From Flavobacterium sp. N1736 (GTDB taxonomy: Bacteria; Bacteroidota; Bacteroidia; Flavobacteriales; Flavobacteriaceae): a DNA stretch of 64,000 nucleotides. Of this stretch, positions 1 to 8,247 are shown one piece after another. A program made the position numbers and the translations under genes. Under the pieces are notes generated by a model, which was not told the origin of the DNA, made no database searches, and saw only the letters and a program-made list of their open reading frames with translations. The first letter of the stretch is position 1. Each line of letters starts with the position of its first letter. The stretch is from positions 4,340,001 to 4,404,000 of the forward strand of contig NZ_CP109994.1 in assembly GCF_025947065.1 (NCBI RefSeq). Reading direction: 5' to 3'.

Positions 1-1
1 A

Positions 2-514
2 TTTACGGGATTTTTTAAAGCAGGAGCATTTAAAGCGATCAAAAATTTAGGAAGCTGGGCTCCAATGTACGGAGGTTCTGCAGGTGCTCTTGCCTATAGA
101 GGAGTTGACGCAGATCCTGATCCGGCTAGTTTTGTAATCGCTGCTGATGGATATTACACCTTTACAATGGATGTTGACAAGTTAACCTATACATTAGTTC
201 CTTATGATGCATCTGCTGCTGTAAGTTATGCAACAGTTGGAATCATCGGAAGCAGTACTTCTAAAGGCTGGGATGCATCAACACCAATGATAAAATCTTC
301 ATTCAACGGGCATATTTGGACTCTTGGAGTAACATCATTAAACGATGGTGAAATGAAATTTAGAGCTAATGATGCATGGGATGTTTCATGGGGAGGAAAA
401 ACTCCTTTCTCAGGAGTGAACTCAGGAGATAATACACCTGTAGCAAAATCTAAATATGTGATTTATTTCAATGATTTAGACGGAAGTTACTTAATGATTC
501 CAAATCAAGAGTAA
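2..514 (+). CDS. SusE/SusF-like outer membrane starch-binding lipoprotein (5' truncated)
   Basis: The open frame runs in from the left edge, so only the C-terminal 170 residues or so are visible. The first in-frame ATG (position 65) lies inside the protein and is not the real start. What remains is aromatic- and Gly-rich beta-type sequence with repeated units resembling the carbohydrate-binding modules of SusE/SusF, for example GIIGSSTSKGWDASTPM followed by W-rich strands and a terminal DLDGSYLMIP. SusE/SusF-type lipoproteins sit on the outer face of the outer membrane and hold starch oligomers for a SusC/SusD importer. The following gene is a secreted GH13 amylase, which fits the end of a starch utilisation locus whose susC/susD genes would lie just outside the window. 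The family call rests on pattern and context. Confidence 0.72.
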   Translation, partial: FTGFFKAGAFKAIKNLGSWAPMYGGSAGALAYRGVDADPDPASFVIAADGYYTFTMDVDKLTYTLVPYDASAAVSYATVGIIGSSTSKGWDASTPMIKSSFNGHIWTLGVTSLNDGEMKFRANDAWDVSWGGKTPFSGVNSGDNTPVAKSKYVIYFNDLDGSYLMIPNQE

Positions 515-531
515 TCTTTTTTGAAATATTT

Positions 532-560
532 AAAAGGGCTATCTGTAAGGTAGCCCTTTT
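532..560 (+). terminator. Rho-independent terminator after the SusE/F-like gene
   Basis: A perfect 10-bp stem (AAAAGGGCTA / TAGCCCTTTT) encloses a 9-nt loop and runs into T's. It lies between the SusE/F-like gene and the amylase, so the amylase may be transcribed separately or by partial read-through. Confidence 0.8.
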
Positions 561-590
561 TTAATCTTACTAACTAAACCAAACCACATT

Positions 591-3467
591 ATGAAAAAAA
601 TTATACTATCAATATTCGTTTTGTTGTCGGCCATTACATTTGCCCAACCGCAAACTGCCATTTATTCAGTGAGTCCTTCGCCTTTTGAAGAAACTACCGC
701 TATTACCATTACAATTGCCGGAAGCAGTATTAACGAAACAACATGGGGAATTACAGATCATTCACTTTACTTATGGACGTGGGCTTTTGATATAAACGAT
801 ACTACGCAAAAAGGAACACCAAATAATGGAACGTGGGAAGCCTCAAGTGATGCCAGTAAATTTACCTACAATGCAGTTTCAGATACTTATACTAAAACTT
901 TTACGCCAACAACCTATTATAATACTACAGGAATTGGAAAAATAGGCTTTTTGGTTAAAGCAAAAAACGGAACAGGCGATAAAAAATCGCAGGATATTTT
1001 GGTTGAGGTAGGTTCTTTTCAGACAACTTTAACAGCACCAATTGAAAATAGTACAACAATTATAACTTCGGGTTCAAATTTTAATATTACCGCTACAAAT
1101 ACAAATGGTGCGGCGAGTTATATATTAAAAGCAAACGGAACAATAATTAACACCAATGCAAGTACATCGTCTTATTCATTTAATCATACCAATATAACTA
1201 CGAATCAAAGCTATGAATTGAGTATTGTTCAGGGCGCGACAACGATCGTTAAAAAATTCTCGGTTGTTGTAAATCCAAATACAATTTCTCAGGCAATGCC
1301 AGCCGGTTTGGTTGATGGAATAAATTATAATGCGACAGATGCTACAAAAGCAACGTTGGTTTTAGATGCATCTTTAAAAGATTTTGTTTACGTTGCCGGA
1401 AGTTTTAATAATTGGCAGCCTTCATCGGCGTATGCCATGAAAAAAGATCCTGTTTCGGGAAAATTCTGGTTAGAAATAACAGGATTAGTTTCCGGAGTAA
1501 ATAATACATATCAATATTGGGTTGTTGATGCGACACCGCTTGTCAATTCACCATCTTTGGTAAAAACGGCTGATCCTTATTCTACCTTAGTTTTGTCGCC
1601 TTATGATGATTCTGGAATTCCGTCGGCTTCATATCCAAATATGCCCGTTTATCCAACAGGACAAAACTTTGAAGTAACAGTTTTAAAAACAGGACAAACG
1701 CCATACAATTGGCAAATAACCAATTTTGCAAAACCCGAAAAAGAAAAACTGGTAGTTTATGAAGTTTTGGTTCGCGATTTTGATGCAGCCAGAAATTATC
1801 AGAGTTTAATTGATCGCATCGATTATTTTAAAAACCTTAAAATAAATGCCATCGAATTAATGCCGGTAATGGAATTTGAAGGCAATGAAAGCTGGGGTTA
1901 CAATACTTCGTTTCATATGGCGCTGGATAAATTTTACGGAACTTCGGATAAATTAAAAGAACTTATCGATTTATGTCATCAAAACGGAATTGCGGTTATT
2001 TTGGATGTCGCTTTAAACCATGCTTTTGGTAGAAATCCAATGGTTCGAATGTGGATGAACGATCCTGACGGAGACGGATTTGGTTCGCCAACTGCCGAGA
2101 ATCCATATTTTAATACCGTTGCCAAACATGCTTACAGTGTTGGTGAAGATTTTAATCATCAATCGCTTAAAACGCAATATTATGTAGATCGCGTTATTAA
2201 ACAATGGATTGAAGAATATAAAATTGACGGTTTCCGTTGGGATTTAACCAAAGGATTTACCCAAAATTGTACGGCTAATGATGGAGCTTGTACAGATCAA
2301 TATCAGCAGGATCGAGTAGATGTCTTGAGAAAATATGCAGATTATTCGTGGAGTTTAGATCCTACACATTATACCATTTTTGAGCATTTAGGCAATGATG
2401 ATGTCGAAGAACAGCAATGGGCAAATTACAGAGTGAATGAAACACCAAGTAAAGGCGTTATGATGTGGGGAAAAATGACCGGAGCGTACAATCAGTTGTC
2501 AATGGGATACGCATCTGACAGTAATATTTCGAGAATGTCCAGCGCGAGCCATGGCTTTGCAGCAAATCGATTAATGGGTTACGCCGAAAGTCATGATGAA
2601 GAACGCTTGATGTATAAAAATATGCAATACGGAGCTTCAAACGGAACTTATAATGTAAAAGATTTAAATACGGCTTTATCAAGAATGCCGGCAATTGGAG
2701 CAGTTTCTTTGCTTGTTCCCGGACCAAAAATGATTTGGCATTTTGGAGAATTAGGCTGGGAAAATTCAATTTTTACCTGCAACGATAATTCTGTAAATAA
2801 TGATTTTGATGCTGTTTCAGGAGATTGTAAATTAGATACAAAACCGCAACCGCAATGGGTAAATAATTGGTTAGGAAATTCAAACCGAAATAAAATTTAC
2901 AACGATTGGGCAAAAATGATTACACTAAAAACAACAGAACCTGTTTTTTTAGGAACTCCAACAATTGCAAATGTTAGTTCATTGGCGGTGAATATAAAAA
3001 TTACGAATAGCAATTTATCTTCGGCACAATTGAAAGATGTTTTAATTGTCGCCAATTTTGATGTTACCACACAAAATGCAGCAACAGGTTTTCAATACAC
3101 AGGAACCTGGTATAATTTAATGGATAATACCACTATAAATGTTACCGATGTAAATGCGACAATAAGTTTACCCGCCGGCGAATACAGAATTTATGGTAAC
3201 AAACAGGCAAATTTAGCAATTGCAGATTTCGAGAAAGGAAATACAGTTAATCTGTATCCAAATCCGGTTTCAAATTATTTCACCTTAAATGTAACAACAA
3301 CTAAAGTTGAGGTTTATGCAATATCAGGACAATTGGTTAAGAGTTTTATTACTGATGGAAATACCGATTTTCAATTTAGCGTAAGCGATTTAAAAGCGGG
3401 ATTGTATGTAGTAAAAGCTTTAGATCAGAATGATAAAACTCAGGTTATAAAATTTATTAAAAAATAA
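591..3467 (+). CDS. Secreted GH13 alpha-amylase with T9SS C-terminal sorting domain
   Basis: A 958-residue exported glycoside hydrolase that should cleave alpha-1,4-glucans outside the cell. It has a Sec signal peptide (about residues 1-19, ending FAQ), an N-terminal beta region, an E-set/CBM48-like module (about 245-310, with VYVAGSFNNWQP), and a GH13 barrel. All four GH13 regions are visible: D472-x4-H477 (DVALNH), FRWD with nucleophile D551, general acid/base E598 (FEHLGND), and H668-D669 (ESHDEE). The last 80 residues contain NLYPNPVSNYF and GLYVVKA, typical of a type A T9SS sorting domain, so secretion or surface attachment through T9SS is likely. It follows a SusE/F-like gene after a terminator. 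The ATG is preceded by an AACCAAAC leader motif. Exact specificity (amylase, pullulanase or another GH13 activity) cannot be fixed from sequence alone. Confidence 0.93.
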   Translation: MKKIILSIFVLLSAITFAQPQTAIYSVSPSPFEETTAITITIAGSSINETTWGITDHSLYLWTWAFDINDTTQKGTPNNGTWEASSDASKFTYNAVSDTYTKTFTPTTYYNTTGIGKIGFLVKAKNGTGDKKSQDILVEVGSFQTTLTAPIENSTTIITSGSNFNITATNTNGAASYILKANGTIINTNASTSSYSFNHTNITTNQSYELSIVQGATTIVKKFSVVVNPNTISQAMPAGLVDGINYNATDATKATLVLDASLKDFVYVAGSFNNWQPSSAYAMKKDPVSGKFWLEITGLVSGVNNTYQYWVVDATPLVNSPSLVKTADPYSTLVLSPYDDSGIPSASYPNMPVYPTGQNFEVTVLKTGQTPYNWQITNFAKPEKEKLVVYEVLVRDFDAARNYQSLIDRIDYFKNLKINAIELMPVMEFEGNESWGYNTSFHMALDKFYGTSDKLKELIDLCHQNGIAVILDVALNHAFGRNPMVRMWMNDPDGDGFGSPTAENPYFNTVAKHAYSVGEDFNHQSLKTQYYVDRVIKQWIEEYKIDGFRWDLTKGFTQNCTANDGACTDQYQQDRVDVLRKYADYSWSLDPTHYTIFEHLGNDDVEEQQWANYRVNETPSKGVMMWGKMTGAYNQLSMGYASDSNISRMSSASHGFAANRLMGYAESHDEERLMYKNMQYGASNGTYNVKDLNTALSRMPAIGAVSLLVPGPKMIWHFGELGWENSIFTCNDNSVNNDFDAVSGDCKLDTKPQPQWVNNWLGNSNRNKIYNDWAKMITLKTTEPVFLGTPTIANVSSLAVNIKITNSNLSSAQLKDVLIVANFDVTTQNAATGFQYTGTWYNLMDNTTINVTDVNATISLPAGEYRIYGNKQANLAIADFEKGNTVNLYPNPVSNYFTLNVTTTKVEVYAISGQLVKSFITDGNTDFQFSVSDLKAGLYVVKALDQNDKTQVIKFIKK

Positions 3468-3530
3468 CGACTTGGAAATCTATTAAAATATAACCTAACA
3501 AGTTAAAATTTTGGTTTTGTTAGTAGTTAG

Positions 3531-3560
3531 AAAGGGTTGTCTGGAAACAGGCAGCCCTTT
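3531..3560 (+). terminator. Terminator after the amylase gene
   Basis: A 12-bp stem with two G-U pairs (AAAGGGTTGTCT / AGGCAGCCCTTT) and a 6-nt loop, followed by TTATTTTA, 63 bp after the amylase stop codon. Confidence 0.75.
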
Positions 3561-3687
3561 TATTTTACATCAGTTTTACAAACAGAAAGTATGGCTTATT
3601 CTGGCGCTTTAATATCTTTTCGGGGCAATTGAATGATTTAATAGGAAATAAATTTCAAGAACTATTTAACCATTAAATCATTTGACC

Positions 3688-4878
3688 ATGAAAAAATTAA
3701 AGAAATTAGCAAAAACCGTATTTGTTTTAAGCTTTACGTTATTAATTACAAATTGTACCAAAGAAGAAATTGGTGAAAAACAGTCATTCAATCAGGAAAG
3801 AAAAATTAATGAAGCTAAGAATTGGTTTAATGTTTACAAGACAAATGAGCCTCTTGATTCAGTATTTAAGAGCATTGATTATCATTGGGAGAATGCTTCT
3901 GAAATTAAATTAGAAAATGATTCGATTGTTATAACCGTTCCAGTTAAGGACAATCCACAAAATCCGGAATACAAAGGAGAAAAAAGGTTATATTTATATC
4001 CTTTCGGCAAAGAATATAGGCCTGTTATACATGAGTTATTTCCTGATTCAGAAGCTGTTTTTAAACAAGATCAAACGAAAGATGATTTTGGTAGTCTGAA
4101 TTTTTATAACGGTTATATTTTAACATGGGACCTGAAAGAAGGTTTTGTAAAAGGAGCTAAATTTGAAAATGGTATAGCCGTTAACAACGTAAAAGCAAGG
4201 TTTTTATCTGGTGACGATAAAATCAAACCTCGTAATCTTACTGGAAAAGAAGCTCCTATTCCATTAGATGAAGTAATCGTACAAGGTGGTAGCGGAGGTT
4301 CTTCAAATCCAATAGGCATAAGTAGAGATTTTAGTATCGGATCTTCTGTTGGAGGAATATATGGTACAGGTGGTTATATAAGCTCTGGAGGTGGAAGTAA
4401 TAACGGAGATGGGAGTACAAATTCAAGTAATTCAGCCACGTATGCACCTCCGAGTTGTGAGAGTTTTTATTTTGTTAGAAAAAATGGAGCAAATTGGCAA
4501 GAAGCATTGGTTAAAAACGTTAGTTTTAAAATCGTTTTAGTTACTCAAAAAGGATTTCGAATTACACAAATAATCGATTACCCTCAGCCAATAAGTTTTG
4601 GTATACCTGTAAATTTTAATAAAGGGAATGGAGATGTAACTGTAGGTGTGGCGGCAACAGTCTCTGCAAAAATTCTTGAATTGGCAATGCGTGAGACGAT
4701 TACCAAATACGGAAATACAGAAGTTTCTGAATTATCAGTGAGATTGTATTTTCAAAAAAAATTAATAGATGAGTACCGTCTTTATACTAATGGAGGTATA
4801 GTAAATTTTAATTCTACGTCCACTATTAAAGCTACAAATTATAAAACAAATACGTCAAGTACAGGAAACTGTGATTAA
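3688..4878 (+). CDS. Orphan lipoprotein with Gly/Ser-rich linker
   Basis: I do not recognise a named family. The ATG at 3688 is preferred over the in-frame TTG at 3682 because it gives a clean lipoprotein signal with lipobox LLITNC. The N-terminal half (to about residue 200) is charged and globular (INEAKNWFNVYKTNEP, GEKRLYLYPFGKEYRPVIHE, GYILTWDLKEGFVKGAKFENG). A low-complexity Gly/Ser/Asn linker covers about 205-255. The C-terminal domain (about 258-396) is mostly beta-like and begins and ends with a Cys (PPSCES, TGNCD). Two small genes of low GC follow closely on the same strand. A conserved N-domain, flexible linker and variable C-domain resemble the layout of polymorphic surface effectors, but no catalytic motif is seen, so this is only a suggestion. 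Confidence 0.6.
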   Translation: MKKLKKLAKTVFVLSFTLLITNCTKEEIGEKQSFNQERKINEAKNWFNVYKTNEPLDSVFKSIDYHWENASEIKLENDSIVITVPVKDNPQNPEYKGEKRLYLYPFGKEYRPVIHELFPDSEAVFKQDQTKDDFGSLNFYNGYILTWDLKEGFVKGAKFENGIAVNNVKARFLSGDDKIKPRNLTGKEAPIPLDEVIVQGGSGGSSNPIGISRDFSIGSSVGGIYGTGGYISSGGGSNNGDGSTNSSNSATYAPPSCESFYFVRKNGANWQEALVKNVSFKIVLVTQKGFRITQIIDYPQPISFGIPVNFNKGNGDVTVGVAATVSAKILELAMRETITKYGNTEVSELSVRLYFQKKLIDEYRLYTNGGIVNFNSTSTIKATNYKTNTSSTGNCD

Positions 4879-4891
4879 ATTATTATAAAAT

Positions 4892-5485
4892 ATGATACAT
4901 GAAGTTTTACTAAATTTAGCTTATTTGTTTTATCCTAAGAATATATGTCCTTGGGATCAAAATCAATTATATCTGCAAACTCAAGAGCACAAAAGATTGC
5001 AGTCAACAATAGATTTTTTTAATTCTGATGAAAATAAGAAATTGCGAGATGATATTAAAATAGAATTTGAAGAGGATTTAATTTTAAAAGATTTTGAGGA
5101 TTTCTCACGACTAGATTCTCAAGACAGATGTTTTAAGTTTTTCCTAAATATTTTTGAAGGAGGAAAATTACACTCAATTACCCTATATTTAAGTGTCATA
5201 TGTCCTTATTATGTAATTGTACAAATGCAACATCCACCAGAGCCTTTTTTTTCAAAATCAATAATTGAAAAATTAGAACAGGAGAATACAGACATCAGAA
5301 AAATGAAAGATTTAATTTTAGATATAGAAACTATTGTTGAAAGTAAACTGTCATACAAGAAATTTCCAGAAAAAATGCTCAATGTTATTATTCCTGATAT
5401 TAGTTTTCAAGGTATCTATTTGGGATATTTCAAAATGTATAATGCTTTTTTTAATAACGAAAATATAAATGAAAACAATAACTAA
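4892..5485 (+). CDS. Hypothetical cytoplasmic protein downstream of the lipoprotein
   Basis: A 197-residue protein with no signal peptide or convincing membrane segment and many acidic residues (IKIEFEEDLILKDFEDFS, LEQENTDIRK). No family is recognised. It begins 13 bp after the lipoprotein stop and overlaps the next gene by 17 bp, so the three genes are probably co-transcribed. Codon use is visibly more AT-rich than in flanking metabolic genes. Size, acidity and position after a modular surface lipoprotein would suit an immunity or accessory protein, but that is speculative. Confidence 0.5.
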   Translation: MIHEVLLNLAYLFYPKNICPWDQNQLYLQTQEHKRLQSTIDFFNSDENKKLRDDIKIEFEEDLILKDFEDFSRLDSQDRCFKFFLNIFEGGKLHSITLYLSVICPYYVIVQMQHPPEPFFSKSIIEKLEQENTDIRKMKDLILDIETIVESKLSYKKFPEKMLNVIIPDISFQGIYLGYFKMYNAFFNNENINENNN

Positions 5486-5966
5486 AAACTATTTAATTTT
5501 TGTGACGATTTGCATTTTGTTGCTCGTCTATTTTTACTTTGTGGAATATTTTTATACAATTTGCTTTTATGATACTTTTTATATTACAAGTTATTTCTTT
5601 TTTGTTTTACTGGCTTTTATTATAGGTACTGTTTTTTATTTAATAAAAATTTTAATGATGAAACTTAGAAAAAAAGTAGATCAATCACCTGATGAATATT
5701 TCTTAAAATATTTACTGTTTATTCTGGCACCCAATTCCTATTTTAAAATGGAAAGAACGAATTGGAATTATTTAATTTTTGCGACAATCTGCATTTTGTT
5801 AATGGTTTATTTTTCCGTATTCGGTTATAGTTATATAATTTTAGAACCTAATCTTATCTACTATGCTATAAATTACTCCTATTTTATTTTGCCGGTATTT
5901 ATTATTGGGACTATTTTTTATTTAGTATCAAAAAAAATGAAGAAAAACAGAATAAGCCACTCATAA
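5469..5966 (+). CDS. Hypothetical membrane protein with internal duplication
   Basis: A 165-residue, very hydrophobic protein with about four transmembrane segments. The two halves are clear repeats: NYLIFVTICILLLVYF (from about residue 7) matches NYLIFATICILLMVYF (from about 102), and FIIGTVFYL matches FIIGTIFYL. The similarity is also visible in the DNA near 5484 and 5767, so the duplication is fairly recent. The two units are joined by a charged cytoplasmic-type loop (MMKLRKKVDQSPDEYF). No family is recognised. The start overlaps the upstream orphan gene by 17 bp. Base composition is extremely AT-rich. Confidence 0.55.
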   Translation: MKTITKNYLIFVTICILLLVYFYFVEYFYTICFYDTFYITSYFFFVLLAFIIGTVFYLIKILMMKLRKKVDQSPDEYFLKYLLFILAPNSYFKMERTNWNYLIFATICILLMVYFSVFGYSYIILEPNLIYYAINYSYFILPVFIIGTIFYLVSKKMKKNRISHS

Positions 5967-6020
5967 AGATTTCTTTGAGTGAATTACAATCTTAAAACGA
6001 TCTAAAAATAATTTGTAAAC

Positions 6021-6051
6021 AAAAGGGCTGTCTTTTTTAGACAGCCCTTTT
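6021..6051. terminator. Bidirectional terminator between convergent genes
   Basis: A perfect 12-bp stem (AAAAGGGCTGTC / GACAGCCCTTTT) with a short T/A loop, flanked by A's on the left and T's on the right. It lies between the orphan membrane gene (+) and the small membrane gene (-), so it can end transcription from both sides. Confidence 0.85.
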
Positions 6052-6074
6052 GTATTTTTGTTCAAAAAGTATTT

Positions 6075-6299
6075 TTATTTTTCTTTATTGTATTCACCGA
6101 TCACGGCAAAATAACCAAAAGTTCCCAATCCTAAAACAATTAAAGGCGTTAGGATAAATAGAATGATGATTCCAAATACCAGATCATCTTGTTTGTCTGA
6201 TAATAGTTTGGGTAAGCCAAATTCAAAGACACAGAAATAAGCGGCGGCAACGGCTAGAATAACCCATAAAACACCTAAAATTTGTTTGATTGCATTCAT
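6075..6299 (-). CDS. Small two-TM membrane protein linked to the MHS transporter
   Basis: A 74-residue protein with two hydrophobic helices (about residues 7-30 and 41-66) separated by a short charged loop (LPKLLSDKQDD). It begins 11 bp downstream of the MHS transporter stop on the same strand, so the two are almost certainly one transcript. The pairing suggests an accessory or stabilising subunit of the transporter, by context only. No catalytic residues are visible. Confidence 0.6.
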   Translation of the reverse strand: MNAIKQILGVLWVILAVAAAYFCVFEFGLPKLLSDKQDDLVFGIIILFILTPLIVLGLGTFGYFAVIGEYNKEK

Positions 6300-6310
6300 G
6301 TTATTAAATA

Positions 6311-7807
6311 TTAAAGGTGATTTGTTTTGTTTTTATTATCAATATATATCATTCCAATTACAAAGCATACCGAAGCAATAATAATAGGATACCAAAGTCC
6401 GTCAAGATAAAATTCCGGTTTTCCTGCTTCTTTAGAATGCGTTACGAAATAGGTTGAGATTGCGGGAAGCAAACCTCCAAAAATTCCGTTTCCTACATGA
6501 TAAGGAAGCGACATCGAAGTATATCTGATTTTCGCTGGAAACATTTCTACTAAAAATGCCGCAATTGGCCCATACACCATAGTAACAAATAAAACCTGAA
6601 TGAAAACCAGAAAAATCAAAGTCCATTCGTCATTTGAATTGATACTGATTGAAGTATTAACCAGAGCTTCTTTCTTATTTACTACATACGTTTTTTTCTC
6701 TGTCAGAGTTGTTCCGTCTGTGTAATTTTTTTGAGTGGTAACAATAGAATCGTTGCTTTTGCTAGCCTCAGTGGCATATTTTGTATCTTCGACAATTTCA
6801 GTTTTATACTTTACATCAGTTGTTTCGTACATCATTTTGTAGATAGGTCTGTAGAACAAAATAGCGAGCAGCATTCCGCTCATCATGATATATTTTCGTC
6901 CTACTTTATCGCTCAGCCATCCAAAAACTATAAAAAACGGAGTTCCTAATAATAAAGCAATTCCAAGTAATTCATCTACCTGAGACGAATCTACATTCAT
7001 TACCGTTTTCATGAAACTCATAGCATAAAACTGTCCGGTGTACCAAACTACACCTTGTCCCATTGTGGCGCCAAATAGTGCCAGTAAAACAAATTTTAAA
7101 TTATATCGGTTTCCAAAACTTTCTTTTAATGGGTTTGTGCTGGTTGTTCCTTCTTTTTTTGCTTTTGCAAATACAGGAGATTCATCCATATTTTTACGAA
7201 TCAAATAAGAAACGCCAACCATAACAATAGAAACCCAAAACGGCACACGCCATCCCCAGGAATCAAAATCTTCGGCAGAAAGTACGTTTTTGGTAGCCAG
7301 AATTACCATTAAAGAGATAAAAAGACCAACAGTTGCTGTAGTCTGAATCCACGAAGTCCAATACCCTTTTTGTCCCACAGGAGCATGTTCTGCTACATAA
7401 GTTGCGGCACCGCCATATTCTCCGCCAAGAGCAAGACCTTGTAATAAACGAAGAATTAAAACGAATAAAGGAGCTAAAAAACCAATGGTTTCATAACTGG
7501 GAATACAGCCTATTAAAAAAGTAGAACCGCCCATTAATAATAAAGTAGCCATGAAAGTATATTTCCTGCCAATGATATCACCAAGCCTTCCAAAAAATAA
7601 AGCTCCAAAAGGCCTTACTACAAACCCTGCTGCAAAAGTGGCCAAAGTGGATAAAAAAGCCGCAGTTGGATTATCGCTCGGAAAGAATTTTGTTGAAATC
7701 ACAACGGCTAAACTCCCAAAAATATAGAAATCATACCATTCAATCATTGTACCCATTGACGAGGCCGAAATTACTTTCCAAATGCCTTTTGTAGAAGTTT
7801 TACCCAT
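6311..7807 (-). CDS. MFS transporter, metabolite:H+ symporter (MHS/ProP-ShiA-like) family
   Basis: A 498-residue, 12-helix inner-membrane carrier. The N-terminus MGTMIEWYDFYIFGSLA, the loop GRLGDIIGRKYTF and the repeat motif WLSDKVGRKYIMM are typical of the MHS branch of the major facilitator superfamily, which carries organic acids or compatible solutes with protons. Substrate cannot be assigned. A hydrophilic segment of about 70 residues (roughly 322-390, rich in T, K, E and N) interrupts the C-terminal helix bundle and is longer than the loop usually found there. The next gene on the strand encodes a small two-TM protein. Confidence 0.85.
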   Translation of the reverse strand: MGKTSTKGIWKVISASSMGTMIEWYDFYIFGSLAVVISTKFFPSDNPTAAFLSTLATFAAGFVVRPFGALFFGRLGDIIGRKYTFMATLLLMGGSTFLIGCIPSYETIGFLAPLFVLILRLLQGLALGGEYGGAATYVAEHAPVGQKGYWTSWIQTTATVGLFISLMVILATKNVLSAEDFDSWGWRVPFWVSIVMVGVSYLIRKNMDESPVFAKAKKEGTTSTNPLKESFGNRYNLKFVLLALFGATMGQGVVWYTGQFYAMSFMKTVMNVDSSQVDELLGIALLLGTPFFIVFGWLSDKVGRKYIMMSGMLLAILFYRPIYKMMYETTDVKYKTEIVEDTKYATEASKSNDSIVTTQKNYTDGTTLTEKKTYVVNKKEALVNTSISINSNDEWTLIFLVFIQVLFVTMVYGPIAAFLVEMFPAKIRYTSMSLPYHVGNGIFGGLLPAISTYFVTHSKEAGKPEFYLDGLWYPIIIASVCFVIGMIYIDNKNKTNHL

Positions 7808-8020
7808 AAAATAACTCTTGTATTTTTGTTAATAAATAAAAGTATAAAGTATTATTTTACGAATATAAAGGATATTTTTTTATTTAATTGGTACTTTTTT
7901 AACAAAAACAGCTTAATTATTAACTTTGGTTTTTTTGGTAATTAAAAGTTTACAAAAGAATGGTTTTTTAAGTGCAAAGTGTTTAACCGCAAAGAGTGTA
8001 AAGTCACAATTAGTACATTT
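7808..8020. other. AT-rich spacer upstream of the MHS transporter
   Basis: No gene is seen. It should hold the transporter promoter on the minus strand. Around 7972-8005 there is GCAAAGTGTTTAACCGCAAA followed by GAGTGTAAAG, which resembles a fragment of a Flavobacterium intergenic repeat built on AACCGCAAAG; that link is from memory and weak. Confidence 0.35.
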
Positions 8021-8106
8021 TTGTCATTTCGAGGAACGAGAAATCACATCCTGAGAGCAACGAAACGTGAATACATTATGTGATTTCTCGTTCCTCGAAA
8101 TGACAA
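8021..8106. repeat. REP-like palindromic element, 28-bp perfect arms
   Basis: Arms 8021-8048 and 8079-8106 are exact reverse complements (core TTTCGAGGAACGAGAAATCA) around a 30-nt spacer. There is no T tract, no gene and no encoded protein, so it is not an ordinary terminator. The core looks like a motif I recall from spacers of other Flavobacterium genomes, which would make it a REP/MITE-like element; copy number cannot be checked here. Confidence 0.8.
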
Positions 8107-8150
8107 ACTAGCGGTAAAACTTATTGGAATTAAATTGGAATTTTCAATAA

Positions 8151-8247
8151 AGTATTAAAAACAAAAAAACCGAATATTGCTATTCGGGTTTTGTGGTACC
8201 TCCAGTCCCGAGGCTTCGGGAGAACCACGGACACATTATGATTTTCT
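8151..8247 (-). pseudogene. Degenerate second copy of the tRNA-Phe 3' half and terminator
   Basis: Positions 8151-8205 match 8532-8587 (terminator plus tRNA acceptor 3' strand) with one substitution and one 1-nt deletion. Similarity continues through the T-arm to the anticodon (GAACCACGGACACAT versus GAACCAGGGACACAT, then ATTTTC), where it stops. In the T loop, GGATC is replaced by a 16-nt palindrome (TCCCGAGGCTTCGGGA). The 5' half of the tRNA is absent and the CCA-proximal sequence is damaged, so this cannot make a working tRNA. It overlaps the 3' end of the GIY-YIG gene. Confidence 0.8.

Noticed and set aside
8151..8247. A second working tRNA-Phe
   Set aside because: The 5' half is missing and the T loop is replaced by a palindrome, so no cloverleaf can form.
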